Shown: positions 38,701 to 49,700 of the stretch, one piece after another
Layout: each line of letters starts with the position of its first letter
Numbering within the stretch: the stretch's first letter is position 1
Origin: Colius striatus
Taxonomy: Eukaryota; Chordata; Aves; Coliiformes; Coliidae
Length of the DNA: 64,000 bases
NCBI RefSeq assembly: GCF_028858725.1
Contig: NC_084769.1
Location: 13,145,501 to 13,209,500, forward strand
Reading direction: 5' to 3'
Notes under the pieces: model-generated
Database searches by the model: none
The model's input: only the letters and a program-made list of their open reading frames with translations
What the model was told of the DNA's origin: nothing
Made by a program: the position numbers and the translations under genes

Positions 38701-41700
38701 GCTCACAGAGCCAATCTTCTCATCACAGAAGGCGACCAGGCTGGTCAAACACGATTTTCCTGGAATAAATCAATGCTGGCTATTCCCATTCACCTTCCTG
38801 TCCTTCTAGAAAACAGCTTACCCGAGGTTTTGTTCCTGTGTCCCAGGGCATAAGTTTGGGCTGACCAAGAGTTTCTTCATCTTGAAGATGGCTTTTCCCA
38901 GTCAGCTATTATTTCTGAAACATAAAGGTTATAATGCCAATATGAGCTGCTTCATTACAGACTCTTTTAGCAGAAACATCCAAACAATGTGCTTTTCCAG
39001 CAGTACCACACTGCCACTTCTGATGCCAAAAGCTCCAACTGTCCGTTTCCCAGCTGCCAAACTTCTCCATGAAAAAAATTACTTGTGATGCCTTTGTATG
39101 CTTTCTGTGTAAAAATTGATGGCATATGGAAAACTAGAAGCATGGCACACTGTAGCATGGGATTACATGAAATAGCACTAGAAGATGACGTACTGATGGT
39201 AGAACAGTTAGCAGCTTCACAGTTCACTTGACACAAAATTCCACTGTAAGTTGAATGTGGGGTGCTCCTGGAGTTTTCAATCTGCCATTCCAGAGTTCTG
39301 CAGAAACCAAGGCCCATAGTGCTTGCTCTGTGTAGTGCGTGCAAGACCTTGTCCTTCATTAATATTTGAACTCTTTGATTAGGAAATGGAGCCACTTCAG
39401 TGACCTAGAAATAGTTTCTGCTGGCTTGGAGCACCACAGAAGAATGAGGCCATGGAAATAACATTTGTCTTACTTGAAGCAGGATTTCAGCAGTAATGTT
39501 ACTACATGTTATCCTAACTCTTTGGAGAAACTTAATGTGAACGTAACATGGTTAAGGGATCTAAATTGAGTTCAGACTCCACAGCAGGTTTTCTCAACAT
39601 GTGGACCGTTACCATCTCAAAACTAGACCTTAGAAATTAACTGACTTGATGTGGCAATTAGTCAAATCACATTGCATCATGATCAAGGTGATAGAGAGCA
39701 GGCAGTTGTGATTTGTCATCTAGCCTGGAATTAAGAAGATATTGAACTTTCTAGGGTATCACCTTTAAATTCTGGAAGATTTGCAGGGGCAAGGAAGGCC
39801 ACCAGCCCCTCTAACATTGTGCTGAAACGCCAAGAATGACATCCTTGTCACTCCTTTTTACCCTTCTCTACACTTCGAGCCAACGTTTCTGCCTTCATCA
39901 TGCACCTTGCAAGCCTGCAAGCCAAAATTGTGGCCCAGAAAACTTGGATGATGGATTAAGACATAACATGGTGAAGTGAGAGAGTGGAAGGGCTATCAGC
40001 AACCAACAAGCTATTTGTCTTTTTTGTCTTGTATTTTCAGTGTTGCAGGCATTAGTGCATGCCTCTTAAGTAGTTCTTGAGTCATTTAAATTGACTTTTG
40101 AATGTGTTTAATCTTGAGAGGAATGGAAATGTATGAATATCCTTACAGTGTGTGTTTGTGGCTTAGCCAGTCCCAATGTCCTAGGTACAATATAGTAACT
40201 GTACAGCTCGAGTGTTGGGTTTTTTTTGTCTAGCTCACACTGAAAAATATGTTTGGAATACTGTAAGCATGACTTTAGAGAAGCTTTCAAGAGGATTTAA
40301 AAATTTTTAACAATCAGAGTTTGGTTAAATTCACAGATTTATTTTAGAACAAGTGTGGTTAAACACTGCTGAGGCTGAAACTCAAAACTTGGCTCACCTG
40401 CAGCTGTAGATCTTCAACTCTGCAAGTTATAAACCTCTGAAACTCTGGGGTTTCAGAAATGTCTCCTCAGCAAATATTAAAGCCTGAAATCTCCCCTTGA
40501 AGTTAGCTCACTGTTACATAGCTAATTGTAGAACTGCTAAAATGGCAATAATTGGTATTGATTATGCATCAAAATCAAATAATGTTATATACATAAAGAG
40601 ATGATCAGAGGGAGGCTGATCTGTGCCATGATCTGATGAAGAAAGCTTGAATCTAACTCTGTGTGTGTTCTGCTTCTGTTCAGAGGCATTTCCCTGTCAC
40701 AGTGTGGTCTTGTGGGAAGAAATGTGTCTTATCGTTAGAGGAACAGGGAATGAAGAAGAACATGTGTTTTGCAGATACAGGAAAGTATCACTATGAAAGA
40801 AACATTTAAATACCTGACAGCCTCTGTTGGTGGCTTCACAGATGCACATGGAGAAGTTCATGAAACGTTTTAATAGTTTTTCACCTTGTAGAGCTCATAA
40901 AAATTCCTAGGCAACATTATTAATAGTTTTATCAAGCAAATGTGTTCAAGAGTCCTGTTTGATCCCGTGACATCATTCCACTTAGAAGTAGAATATGTGC
41001 CTGGATTAAAAATGCAAAGATTTACAGCTCTAATTTGCAAAAATGTGTGGGCTTAAAGCCTCTAATTTTCCTAGAGACTGTTCTGATGTAATCAATACAT
41101 CATGGTCTGTCTCTGTAGGTAGATATGTGAGCATACTTCAGGTCTGCATTACTGTCATAGCAGGATTATGGTGTCTTAGATCGTGGTTGAGGCTGTTTCA
41201 TTGCTTAAGGCCAGATCTCTAAATCCAGACCATCTCTTTTACAAAATAGCTTCATCCCATCTCTCCCCACCCAGTTTCAGAGAGCAAGGAGAAAGCATAG
41301 TTGGTGGAAGAATTACAACTCGATTTATCCTGGCAATGGGAAACACACAAATAACTCCTCAGTACTGCAAATGTAAAGGTGTGTGACATGCAGCAATGAC
41401 ACCATTGCTGGACATTAGTTCTAGTCTCTGGCCTTTTCCAGCACCCCTTCTGCCTGTGCTCTGGCAGTTTGTTCCTTTTCCTAGGGCTTGAGGTGCTCCT
41501 TCCATTATCACTGGAAAAGTGCAAGAGAAGAGCAGGACTCAGGGCTGTGGGCCCAGGGGAATACTCAGGTACCGAGTGGGCAAGTCATTTTGCAGCAGCA
41601 GGAGAAGAGGAGAAGTCACACATCATTACCTCATTGTGGGGTGAACTTGAAGTCTCAAGTGTTAAGTTGCTAACGAGGTCAGGTCTGTTGGGATAAAAAG

Positions 41701-44700
41701 GGGCAGTGAAGGGAAGGTGATGCCAAGCTCACATCTTCTCATAGACCATGTCCAAGTGGTCTCAGTAATTATTCTATCAATACATCAGTATGTTAAGTAT
41801 TAATATACTAGTTTCTATATGAACATGTTAGCATATAGATAGTTGATATCCAAGCTATTGTTAGCTTAAATGCTCTAGGGCCAGCTACAGAGTTTTTGGT
41901 TGTTTCCTGTGAAACATCCACTGAGGTTTTTCCAACGCCAAGCACAGCAGGGCAACACCCTAACACCATATTGCAGCTACTTGTACAGATCAGGAAGTAT
42001 TTGCAAGAAAATTATTTCCTACTGTTCTGTTAAAGTGGATGGAGAAAATGTGTCTGTCCATATTTTCTGGAGGAAAAAACATCCCTCCACATCTCAGAAG
42101 TGAGCTTTGACAGCCAGCGTTCTGATCTACTCTTGCAGTCACTACAAAAATCATAGTATGCATTGTGGAAGGCAGGTGCCATGCATGCTGGTTGGTGCCC
42201 TGGAGCAGAGGCCAATGGTGCTTTACCTCTGCCTCAGATGATGGAGTAGAAATTGTTGTTCTAATTTCTGCTGGCTGTGAATGTCCCATGTGGAGCATCA
42301 TTCCCTTCAAGGTCCTTAGAACTCTCTTAAGTGAAAATAAATCCTTTGATTTGATACCAGATTGAGGGAGTGGCTCAGAAATTTTTGTTAGCTTGCAGAT
42401 GATTTCATGTTGATTGCTGTGGTCCTGCAACCAACAGTTGGGAGGGCAGATTATTTTGTGGATTTCCTCCCTACATGCTGAACCAGTTAACACAGGAGAG
42501 AAAGATGCTTTTAAGAAATATACAACTTAAGGTAATTGTTAATGTATTTGTGTATTGCAGAGCTAAACGGGAACAAGAGCTGCAGCATTTACAAACACAG
42601 AAGGAAGATGAAGCTCTAAAACTGCAAATGCAACTTCAGAGGCAGAAGGCCATGAGACTCTTCCATGAACGACAGCTGGCCTTACTGGAAATAATCCATG
42701 CCAGTACGATTTATGTTAAACTCTATCAGAAGATTAAACCAACTGTTTCTCCTGAAGAATGGTTTCCTCAAATGTATTTCCTAACTTTGTATGTCTGTTT
42801 GCACTGCAGTCTTACTGTCTCTTCTCCTGACCCAATTATCTGACAGAACATGCTAATTCTCTGAGGGCTCAGTAACTACTGGTGAGGAACAGTTGCTTTC
42901 AAAATGGTGTAGGAGAAAGGGACACCCAGTTTTCTCATGTTACAAGGCTCCATTGCAGCTACAGATCTCTGAGACATAGCCCACAGCTAATGAAGCTCGG
43001 GTGAAGGGGAGGTTTTAACTGGTAGCACCCCAAGCTTGTTTGGTACTATCTAGTTTGAGGACTGAAAATGTAAATTGTTAAGGGATGCCAACCCACTGTC
43101 TTCTAACTGGATTTTTGTTACCTTTGTAGGTCAGGTAAATAAGTACCTGGAGGAAATGGAAGGGAAATCAGCATTAACCATCCAGAGATTCTGGCGAGGC
43201 TATAGAGCAAGAAGAAATTTTCATCAACAGAGACAGTCCCTTAAGGAGTATAAAGCAGCTGTTGTCATTCAGCGAGCAGTAAGTACATACACTTTGTTCT
43301 ACCATTAGATGGGAGCAAGAGGATGATTGCCATGCCTCAGAAAGCTCTGTTTATTCTCTTACTGTTGATGTAGCCATAATTCAGTTAAAAAATTATTCAG
43401 AGGATGATAGTCTAGAGCAACAAGTTGCTTAGATGGGTTAAACCTTGCATGGGTTACAAAGCCTAATTTGGAGCTAAAATACGAGTTGCCACTTTGAAAG
43501 CTAAGGTTGGAATTTCATCACATTACAGATGAGTCAGTAATTTATCATGAGTGTTCTTACTTACAGTTTCCTGTTCACGGTGACCATCCTATGTTGTCTT
43601 TTCAGCATCATAGCCAAATTTACACTTCCACGGTGCAGGACTGAAACATTTTCCTTTCACTGTTTCATTACAAAGTGAGAAGACAAACTTCCAGCCCATG
43701 ATTGTCATATTCTCCTATGTTCTTTACAAAGGCTTGTAAATTCTTGGAAAGAAGAAGAAGGAGGAGACCTCTCTCTCCTTGGAAAGATCCCAAGGGACTG
43801 ACTGATGAGCAGAGAGTAGCTTTGCAGCAGAAGGTGGATGACTACATCAAATTGCATCCGGTCTGTTTCTTAGTCATTTCATAATTGGCATTAATGATGC
43901 AACATGAAATACCGTAGGGATGAAATACATTCAGCTTTATAAATTCTGATTAATGTAATCCATATGAGGTATGCATATGTTAACCCTGCTTGTTTGACAG
44001 CAAGGCACTAGGATATTGGGAATTTTAACCATTAATCTAATAAAAAGGCTCAAAACAAAGTATAATTGGAAAAATTACATACTTGATGATGGATAGCTTT
44101 TGAGAGAGCTGCAGAGGAAGCAAAATTATTGGTTAACAATTAAGAACAGCATTTGCATTCCTTGGTTAGACATTATTCTGCCCCCAGAAAATTTGAAATA
44201 ACCAGTCCCTAATGGTAATAAACTGTTGTTTTCCTCCAGGCTTCCAAAATGTCAGAAGAAATGAGTAAAGAATTACATCTGCAGGCCCAGGAAAAGCTGG
44301 CCCAGTTCCTGTTGAGGAACAAGCTGGATCAGAGAGCAGCGCAGCGGAGACAGGCGTTATTGGCGCAGGTCAACACCGATGTGGAGCTGCTAATGAGTAT
44401 GTGACTGCTCTGGTCATAGTTTTGATTACCATTTGGGTTTTACTAATTTAGAGAGAAAATTAGAGTGGTAAAGCTTCGTTTCAAAATGGAAATGTCTTTC
44501 TTCCTTTGCCATATGCCTTCTCTTGAGATTTGGGCTTGGTATTAATTACACAAGGGCTGCTATAGGTTAAGGGTACACACCTGCTTTTCAAGGAGCAGCA
44601 TCTTCTCCTAAAGTCTCTCTCTGATATGTTCATGAGAAAAGCAACGACCCTGTAAAAAGGCATTAAAATGTCTAAGAGGGGGACCTTGCACAACCACTTC

Positions 44701-45689
44701 CTCTACATTTGTTTTGTTTTGTTGTATTCTCTTGTGCTGTAGGTAGGTTGCTAGTTGAAATGCTCTCCCCTCTTCCAGATAAAGAGGGAAATCTTTGAAC
44801 TATGAATTTTTTAGTCATGTTTGCATGTTTAACTGGTGTGGTTTTACTTGAAATGGAATTCACTAGTGTGCTGTCTTAGTTCCCGACAAGTAGTCCTGAG
44901 TGTGTGAGCGAGAGTAGCAAAGTGCAGCCACCAGAGAGCACCCAAGCTGGACAAAATTGATCAAGTTACCAAATTCCATGATTTAGCCTTTCACATGCTG
45001 TGTCACTGCAGCTAGTTGCTCCCTGCCAGGCAAATCACACCAACACCCTGTGACACTGTGCTGCGTGCCTGGGCAGGGCACACGCGTGCTGCTGCCCCAG
45101 TGGTGCTGTCACCCTGTGCCAGGAGCACTGATCCAGCAGCTGTCACCAGGGATTCCTCTGTCTCTTAGGTCATAGATTCACATTTTGGTGAATGCCACCA
45201 CTGTACCTGAATGAAGTAGTCCTCTCACCTTTCCCTCCTTCTTCTCCCCACCATTTTACATTTCTGTGTTCAGATTAACCTTAGTTTGGATTGCTTCTCC
45301 AATCAGGTTTATCGTGCAGCCATAAAATTGTAATGCTAGCATGGGGAAAGGAGGGACCTGGGACAGCAGGAAGTGGGAGGGTAGTGCTGCTGCTCTTTTG
45401 TGTTTTAAATACTCATAAAACTGCAAATAAAATACAGAAAACTCTTCTACTTGTTCTTACAGATGCTCCAGGGTTAGCAGAGACCACGGAAAAAGATCTT
45501 GATGTCTTCATGAGTCGATCAATCCCTGTAGCTACCAAGGCAAGACAAACCCACAACACTATGCTGAAATACAATCGCTTGCCATGGTGGAAGAAGCTTG
45601 GAGATGAGTTTATGGACGATGATGTCATTCCTGATGATGCCCTACATGCTGAACTGGGAACTTTATTTATTGGTGGAAGGAAATTTTAG
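26629..45689 (+). CDS. IQCB1: IQCB1, nephrocystin-5 (thirteen exons seen, one missing)
   Basis: Exons: 26629-26746, 27561-27723, 29361-29490, 31654-31747, 32794-32893, 33684-33856, 36536-36648, 37687-37794, 42561-42703, 43130-43278, 43732-43860, 44240-44396, 45463-45689. IQCB1 acts at the centrosome and ciliary transition zone, binds calmodulin through IQ motifs and partners CEP290; human loss causes Senior-Loken syndrome. The N-terminal half is helical repeat-like (HDIYSYDLTQYCLLVL, HCCVGLE). Exons 10-11 hold IQ motifs (LTIQRFWRGYRARRNF, AAVVIQRAACKFL), preceded by a coiled-coil-like Gln/Glu-rich stretch. The C-terminus has PWWKKLGDEF and ends LFIGGRKF. Seen exons total 1804 bases, two short of a whole frame. 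A missing exon of about 113 bases, holding the first IQ pair, would give about 638 residues against 598 in human. Start chosen by N-terminal homology. Confidence 0.95.
27561..27723 (+). CDS. IQCB1: IQCB1 coding exon 2
   Basis: After CTTCCCACAG. Encodes KRIKHDIYSYDLTQYCLLVL and GGWATAVQLAEIL. Donor GTAAGG, exit phase 2. Confidence 0.96.
29361..29490 (+). CDS. IQCB1: IQCB1 coding exon 3
   Basis: After TTTCAG. Encodes HCCVGLEVKEDPEEFY and LFLGRRLQARFI. Donor GTATTT, exit phase 0. Confidence 0.96.
31654..31747 (+). CDS. IQCB1: IQCB1 coding exon 4
   Basis: After TTGTTTAG. Encodes AEEKQDFLCWFQTVTDAICW and then LLGGHVQL. Donor GTAAGG. Confidence 0.95.
32794..32893 (+). CDS. IQCB1: IQCB1 coding exon 5
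   Basis: After TTTTTGCAG. Encodes VLQNSHFLQLLITDDVE, matching human VLQSDHFLHLLQADNVQ. Donor GTTAGT, exit phase 2. Confidence 0.95.
33165..33585 (+). mobile_element. CR1 LINE 3' end, about 420 bp
   Basis: Well preserved sense copy in IQCB1 intron 5. It starts at AGGAAAGGCTGCAGGAACTG, runs through the terminal coding part and ends with GGTCCCTTCCAAATCC and the ATTCTATGATTCTATGA tail. The open frame inside (33164-33502) is the LINE protein remnant, not a host gene. Confidence 0.95.
33684..33856 (+). CDS. IQCB1: IQCB1 coding exon 6
   Basis: After CTTTTAAG. Encodes ETLHSVLDELVYKLSST and AATKVLLLVV. Donor GTTTGT, exit phase 1. A CR1 insertion sits just upstream in intron 5. Confidence 0.95.
34960..35066 (+). 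mobile_element. CR1 3' tail fragment
   Basis: Sense tail: GTGAACCTGCTTCTGCAGG, then GGTCCCTTCTAACCCCTACC and the ATTCTATGATTCTGTGATTC end. In IQCB1 intron 6. Confidence 0.92.
36000..36015. repeat. TG microsatellite
   Basis: Seven to eight TG units in IQCB1 intron 6. Confidence 0.9.
36536..36648 (+). CDS. IQCB1: IQCB1 coding exon 7
   Basis: After CTCTCTTAG. Encodes GLKGLLSKQWAGKGFDRDLS and ends in GELQ. The donor GTGCTG is weak, and the frame stays open into the intron to 36858. Confidence 0.9.
37687..37794 (+). CDS. IQCB1: IQCB1 exon 8, 36 codons, Ser/acidic, not in human
   Basis: Only the second of two adjacent AGs (TTTCAGAG) keeps the frame with exon 7. It encodes a Ser-, Thr- and Glu-rich stretch including NPGYVEGTSDEEKAEKTT and ends EELQ before GTAAAC. 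Both ends are phase 0, so it can be skipped without a frameshift. I know no matching segment in the human protein, so it may be lineage-specific or alternatively spliced. Confidence 0.75.
37848..37870. repeat. GTTTG simple repeat
   Basis: Several GTTTG units directly before an antisense CR1 in IQCB1 intron 8. Confidence 0.8.
37880..38855 (-). mobile_element. Degraded antisense CR1 LINE, about 1 kb
   Basis: Block order matches an antisense CR1 running from its 3' region into the reverse-transcriptase domain. The marks are GGAGATTCCACCATCTCTC, CTGGGGAGCCCAGTACAGTG, GAACTTCATG, and near 38730 the complement of an RT motif reading GKSCLTSLVAFCD. Frames are broken. It occupies part of the interval where an IQCB1 exon is missing. 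Confidence 0.75.
42561..42703 (+). CDS. IQCB1: IQCB1 coding exon 10 (counting the missing one)
   Basis: After GTATTGCAG. Enters in phase 2. Encodes KREQELQHLQTQKEDEALKL, then the helical stretch QLQRQKAMRL and LALLEIIH. Donor GTACGA. Confidence 0.93.
43130..43278 (+). CDS. IQCB1: IQCB1 coding exon 11 (IQ motifs)
   Basis: After CTTTGTAG. Encodes ALTIQRFWRGYRARRNF, a canonical IQ motif, and the start of a second (AAVVIQRA). Donor GTAAGT. Confidence 0.96.
43732..43860 (+). CDS. IQCB1: IQCB1 coding exon 12
   Basis: After TTTACAAAG. Encodes ACKFLERRRRRRPLSPWKD and LTDEQRVALQQKVDDYI. Donor GTCTGT is weak. Length and phase fit the human protein. Confidence 0.93.
44240..44396 (+). CDS. IQCB1: IQCB1 coding exon 13
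   Basis: After TTTTCCTCCAG. Encodes MSEEMSKELHLQAQEKL and AQVNTDVELLM. Donor GTATGT, exit phase 1. Confidence 0.95.
45463..45689 (+). CDS. IQCB1: IQCB1 terminal coding exon 14
   Basis: After GTTCTTACAG. Encodes SRSIPVATKARQTHNTMLK, PWWKKLGDEF and the end LFIGGRKF, then TAG. Confidence 0.96.
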
Positions 45690-46780
45690 GTGACAGGCAG
45701 AAGAATTTCTTGCTGAACCAGACTCAGATCTTGCACTGTGCATTCACTTGCATGTGTTTTTAAGGAAGGAAAACATTTGACTTGTAAGACAAAGCACTGA
45801 AAAAGACCAAAGCCTTATTTTAGTGTATTTCACTTCTCTTATTAAGTATCTTTTCCAGTACATCAGCAGTTACATCCTATCGATTGTACTGCTGCAAATG
45901 GGATTTAAGTTCTGTAGTTGTAAATGAGAGTATTTTCTAATGTGTGTCACTTTAAAAGTAAGTTCATAACCTTTGTCTTTTCAGTGTTTATTCACACTTA
46001 AATGTGTAAAGAAGTCATGCCATTGCAAAAGATTGGGCTTTTATAGCAAAATATGTTTTCAGGTGATGTGCTTTGAGATAAAGATGGGTTCAGAACAAAC
46101 CAAAATGCCAGTCAAGCAAGCGCTAGGCAGGCTGGGTGCTTACTGAAGGGTAGAACAGCTGACTCAAATAGCACACAGGCGAAGCTTGGCCTGAGGAACC
46201 TCTGCCAGCCTCTGGAGAGCAGCAGGGGAAAGAGCAAGGGGAGGAGAAAGAATGCCAGTACCCTTGGATTCTGTGTATTTTCCTTTTAAAAGCATGCAGT
46301 TCTTTCCCCAGCCAATGCAGTACATTGTAACGTGAGTGCAGTCCAAACTGATGGCACCGTAACCTCAGCGTGACCATCTGGACCATCAGCTCTGTCATCT
46401 TAGGCCATGCAGATGCAGATTAATCCAGAAAGGTCTCCAGCACATGGCCTCTGCAGTCACTGTGGCCTCATACACAGTGAAAACTGGCAGTTAAGAGCCA
46501 AAGGCTGCTGCTTGCTCATGTGCCCAGAAAGCAAGGAGAACTCGAGGCTGCAGCCTGCTATAGGTGCCTGCACTATTTTTTAAGTGAGAGGCCCAGAGAG
46601 TCTTAAGAATTACATCTTGCCTCACTGCAGAGGAGCAAAAAGTGCAGGGATTTCTGCCAGTTGTGTGTGGGCAACTATGCTGGTTCAGCATGTTTGTTTT
46701 CCATTCTGTCTAGAAGGTTTTGAGTTTTAGTTTTAGTGGAGATGAATGGAAAACAAATAAATAGAAATTGTGGGCAGAAG
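45690..46780 (+). other. IQCB1: IQCB1 3' UTR
   Basis: The first perfect AATAAA I see after the stop is at 46756-46761, giving a UTR of about 1.1 kb. The end is inferred. Confidence 0.45.
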
Positions 46781-49700
46781 CCCAGGCCTATTCAGATACA
46801 TTGAAATTAATAACTGGGCAGCTGCCAAGAGGAAGAGCTTTGCTCTATGTCAGTTTTTTTAACAGAGCTGTGATTTGGATAGCACTGAATTGGCTCTTGG
46901 TTCCTTTCTTGTAGCATTAACTGGTGGAACAATCCATGAAGTGTTTGCCAGGGCACTTGCATGTGTCTGTCGAGTTACATCTTGTTCTGCACAGCCCTGC
47001 AATTAGATTTAGGCTGTGCCCAACACAAGACAGGTGCCCTACAACTACCAGAGTAGGGGGGCTGGGGAGCAGTCACAAAGTACTCTGGGGGATGGAAGCT
47101 GCCTCCCAGCAGCTGGAACAGGCTCAGCATCCATGGCTGAACTGCAGCAAGCCAGCTGTTCCCTCGCAAATCTGTGTGCATATATAGATGTCCCTCTGTG
47201 CACATCATAATCCTTTCTGCCCTGCAGCCACTGACCCAAACTATTTTGAGACAGCAGCCTCTGCTGTTATGTTTATTCTTAATCACCCTCATTATCACAG
47301 CTCTTTAGTTCAGGAGGATGTTCACAAAGGTGCTTTGCTTAATGTATTTTATGTAAAGATGAGAGACCTGGCCGGTGTTAAATACCAAGTGAGTTATAGA
47401 GCCCTTTTAACACAAAGCTGTTTATTGTTCTGGCCTGTGCCACTCACTGCCATTGGAGTGGATAATGAACTCCCTCTTTGGAAAATGCCATTTGCTGGGG
47501 GGTTTTAAGTGAACAGAAAGCATGGTGGGAGGTGCAGTCTTGCTGAAGGAATTCAAGTTGCTGGGTTTATATGAGCCTGTGATGAATGCACTTGAACCCC
47601 TTAACTAGCAGTGGTTTGGTACCAGCCAAGAACTCTTAGGAAACCCACAGAGGGGCAGAGTGACACAGTGAGCTTGGATCAGCAACCGGGTGCTTAACAC
47701 ATGAATAGCAGGTGGCTTTTCCAAGGCTCATGTGTCAAGGAGCAAAGCAAGCAGTGGACACCTCGCGTACTTCTCCCGTTGCATGTGCTTTGACTGCAGG
47801 CCAACCACTTTACCCCATAAATGTGACAGCCAAAGGGAGCCTTCTCTGAGCTCTCACTGCTGGGCAGCATGGCTGCAGAGCGGTGGTCTTCCCTGGAGCT
47901 GGGATGCCTCTCAAGTTTGCTCTTTGGGGCAGAGAGAGCTTTTACAAAGGACAGATTGTTGGATGAGCCCAATGTGAGTTCTCCCTGAATTGCAACTGGA
48001 CTGCACATCAGGTGACTTTCCGGGAGCCAGGGCACCTTCTCAAGGCTTGAGATTCCTTACCAGAGACTAAGAGATCCTTCTTTACCCAAGGTGCAGAGAC
48101 TCCTTCTTCACAACAGATCATCAGTAAGTGACTGATGGTGTGCTGAATTCATGCTAATGAAATCCATGTAGCTTATTCTGTACATAAACTGTTCACTGAG
48201 TCTCAGACTAAGGCTGGGCCCAGACACCTAAGCTCCTTCAGTTTAGGAAGCAAGAGGCTCCACTCTGAACCTCATGACTCAACAGGAGGGTCTTCCTTAC
48301 CCTTTTGTCTGTCTAGTCTCTGTAAATCATTTTAGCTAGATTCTATTTCAATTTTTCTTTCTAAGTTTCTGCCATGTAGCAATAGACTGAACCTTGCCAC
48401 CAGACTTTAGGTCTCACTTTTACAAATCATGCTAAAAACACTTTGGCTAATTCCTTTGACAGTGTTTCACCAAGTGATCTAGATCACTCGTTTGTGCCAC
48501 AGCCCCCCAGCACCAATTCCCCTGCTCCGCTACTGCCCTGAGAAATAAAAATGCCTGTTCTTACTTTGTGCTTTTCACCAGAAGCTCTCAGTCATCTCCA
48601 TTTTACAGACCAGGAAATGCAAGGCAAGAGGGCTGTGGGGGAAAGTGCTGGTGGCCATATATAACCGTACAACCTGTCACTTGTTTCTGTTACTGTCCCA
48701 GGCAGAGCAAGCCAGAATGGAGCCACTGCAATGTGCCAGGGTGGAGCTGGGAGATGCTCTTGAAAGCTCACTGTGGCCAGCTTCCAGCCTGGGCCCAGCA
48801 AAAGAGATTCCCTCAGCTCCCCGCCTTTGCTTATGAGTGGGAGGAATTTGGCAATAGCTTGGCTCATCCTCTTTTCAGGTCCTTCTGTGCCATATGCAGG
48901 ATGTGTTGCTGGTGATTTATTTCACTGCAGCTCCAGAGATAAAATACTTCTGCCTGGATAATGGGAAGAGATTTAATCAACTGAGCAGAACCCCCATCCA
49001 CAGAATCACAGAATCTTCAGGGTTGGAAGAGACCTTGAAAGATCATCCAGTCTAACCTCCCTGCCAGAGCAGGCCACCTACACTAAGTCACACAGGAACT
49101 TGTCCAGGTGGGTACTGAATGTCTCCAGAGAAGGAGACTCCACAACCCATTTGGGCAGCCTGTGCCAGTACTCCCTCACCTGAACAGTGGAGAAGTTTTT
49201 CCTTCTGTTTCTTTGGAATCTCTTATGTTCCAGCTTGTACCCATCCTCCCTCATCCTATCATTGGACATCACTGAGAACTGCCTGGCTCCATCCTCCTAC
49301 ACCCACCCTTCACATATTTGTAAACATTAATGAGGTCACCCCTCAGTCTCCTCCAAGCTAAAGAGCCCCAGCTCCCTCAGCCTAGCTCCAGCCTGCTACC
49401 AGGTGCACAGTCCTGTCTGGGTAATACAATCACCAAAAAAAGACTGTAGGAAAGGCCATAAGCTGAGATGGGTCCAGACCTGCTCCTCCTTGTTTACTAG
49501 CCAAAGACCACAGCCATGGCCAGAAAGCTGGGAGCTGTTCCTTGCACACAAATGTGCTGCACGTGTGGCCCTGACAGGTAGGAAAAGAGGCTGCATTTTG
49601 GATGGCACAGCCTGCCCTGGCAACCTAGAGACAGACCCTGCTCACTCTAGAGAAAGCACAGGGTGCTCTCCCCACAGACCAGGGGGTGACAAGCCAGGAG

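Noticed and set aside
40681-40809. Segment after CTTCTGTTCAG as the missing IQCB1 exon
   Set aside because: The acceptor is good and a frame is open, but the translation (RHFPVTVWSCGKK) has no IQ motif and there is no suitable donor.
41990-42493. 167-codon minus-strand frame in IQCB1 intron
   Set aside because: No resemblance to a known family and no promoter or splice context. I also checked it for the missing IQ exon on the plus strand and found none.
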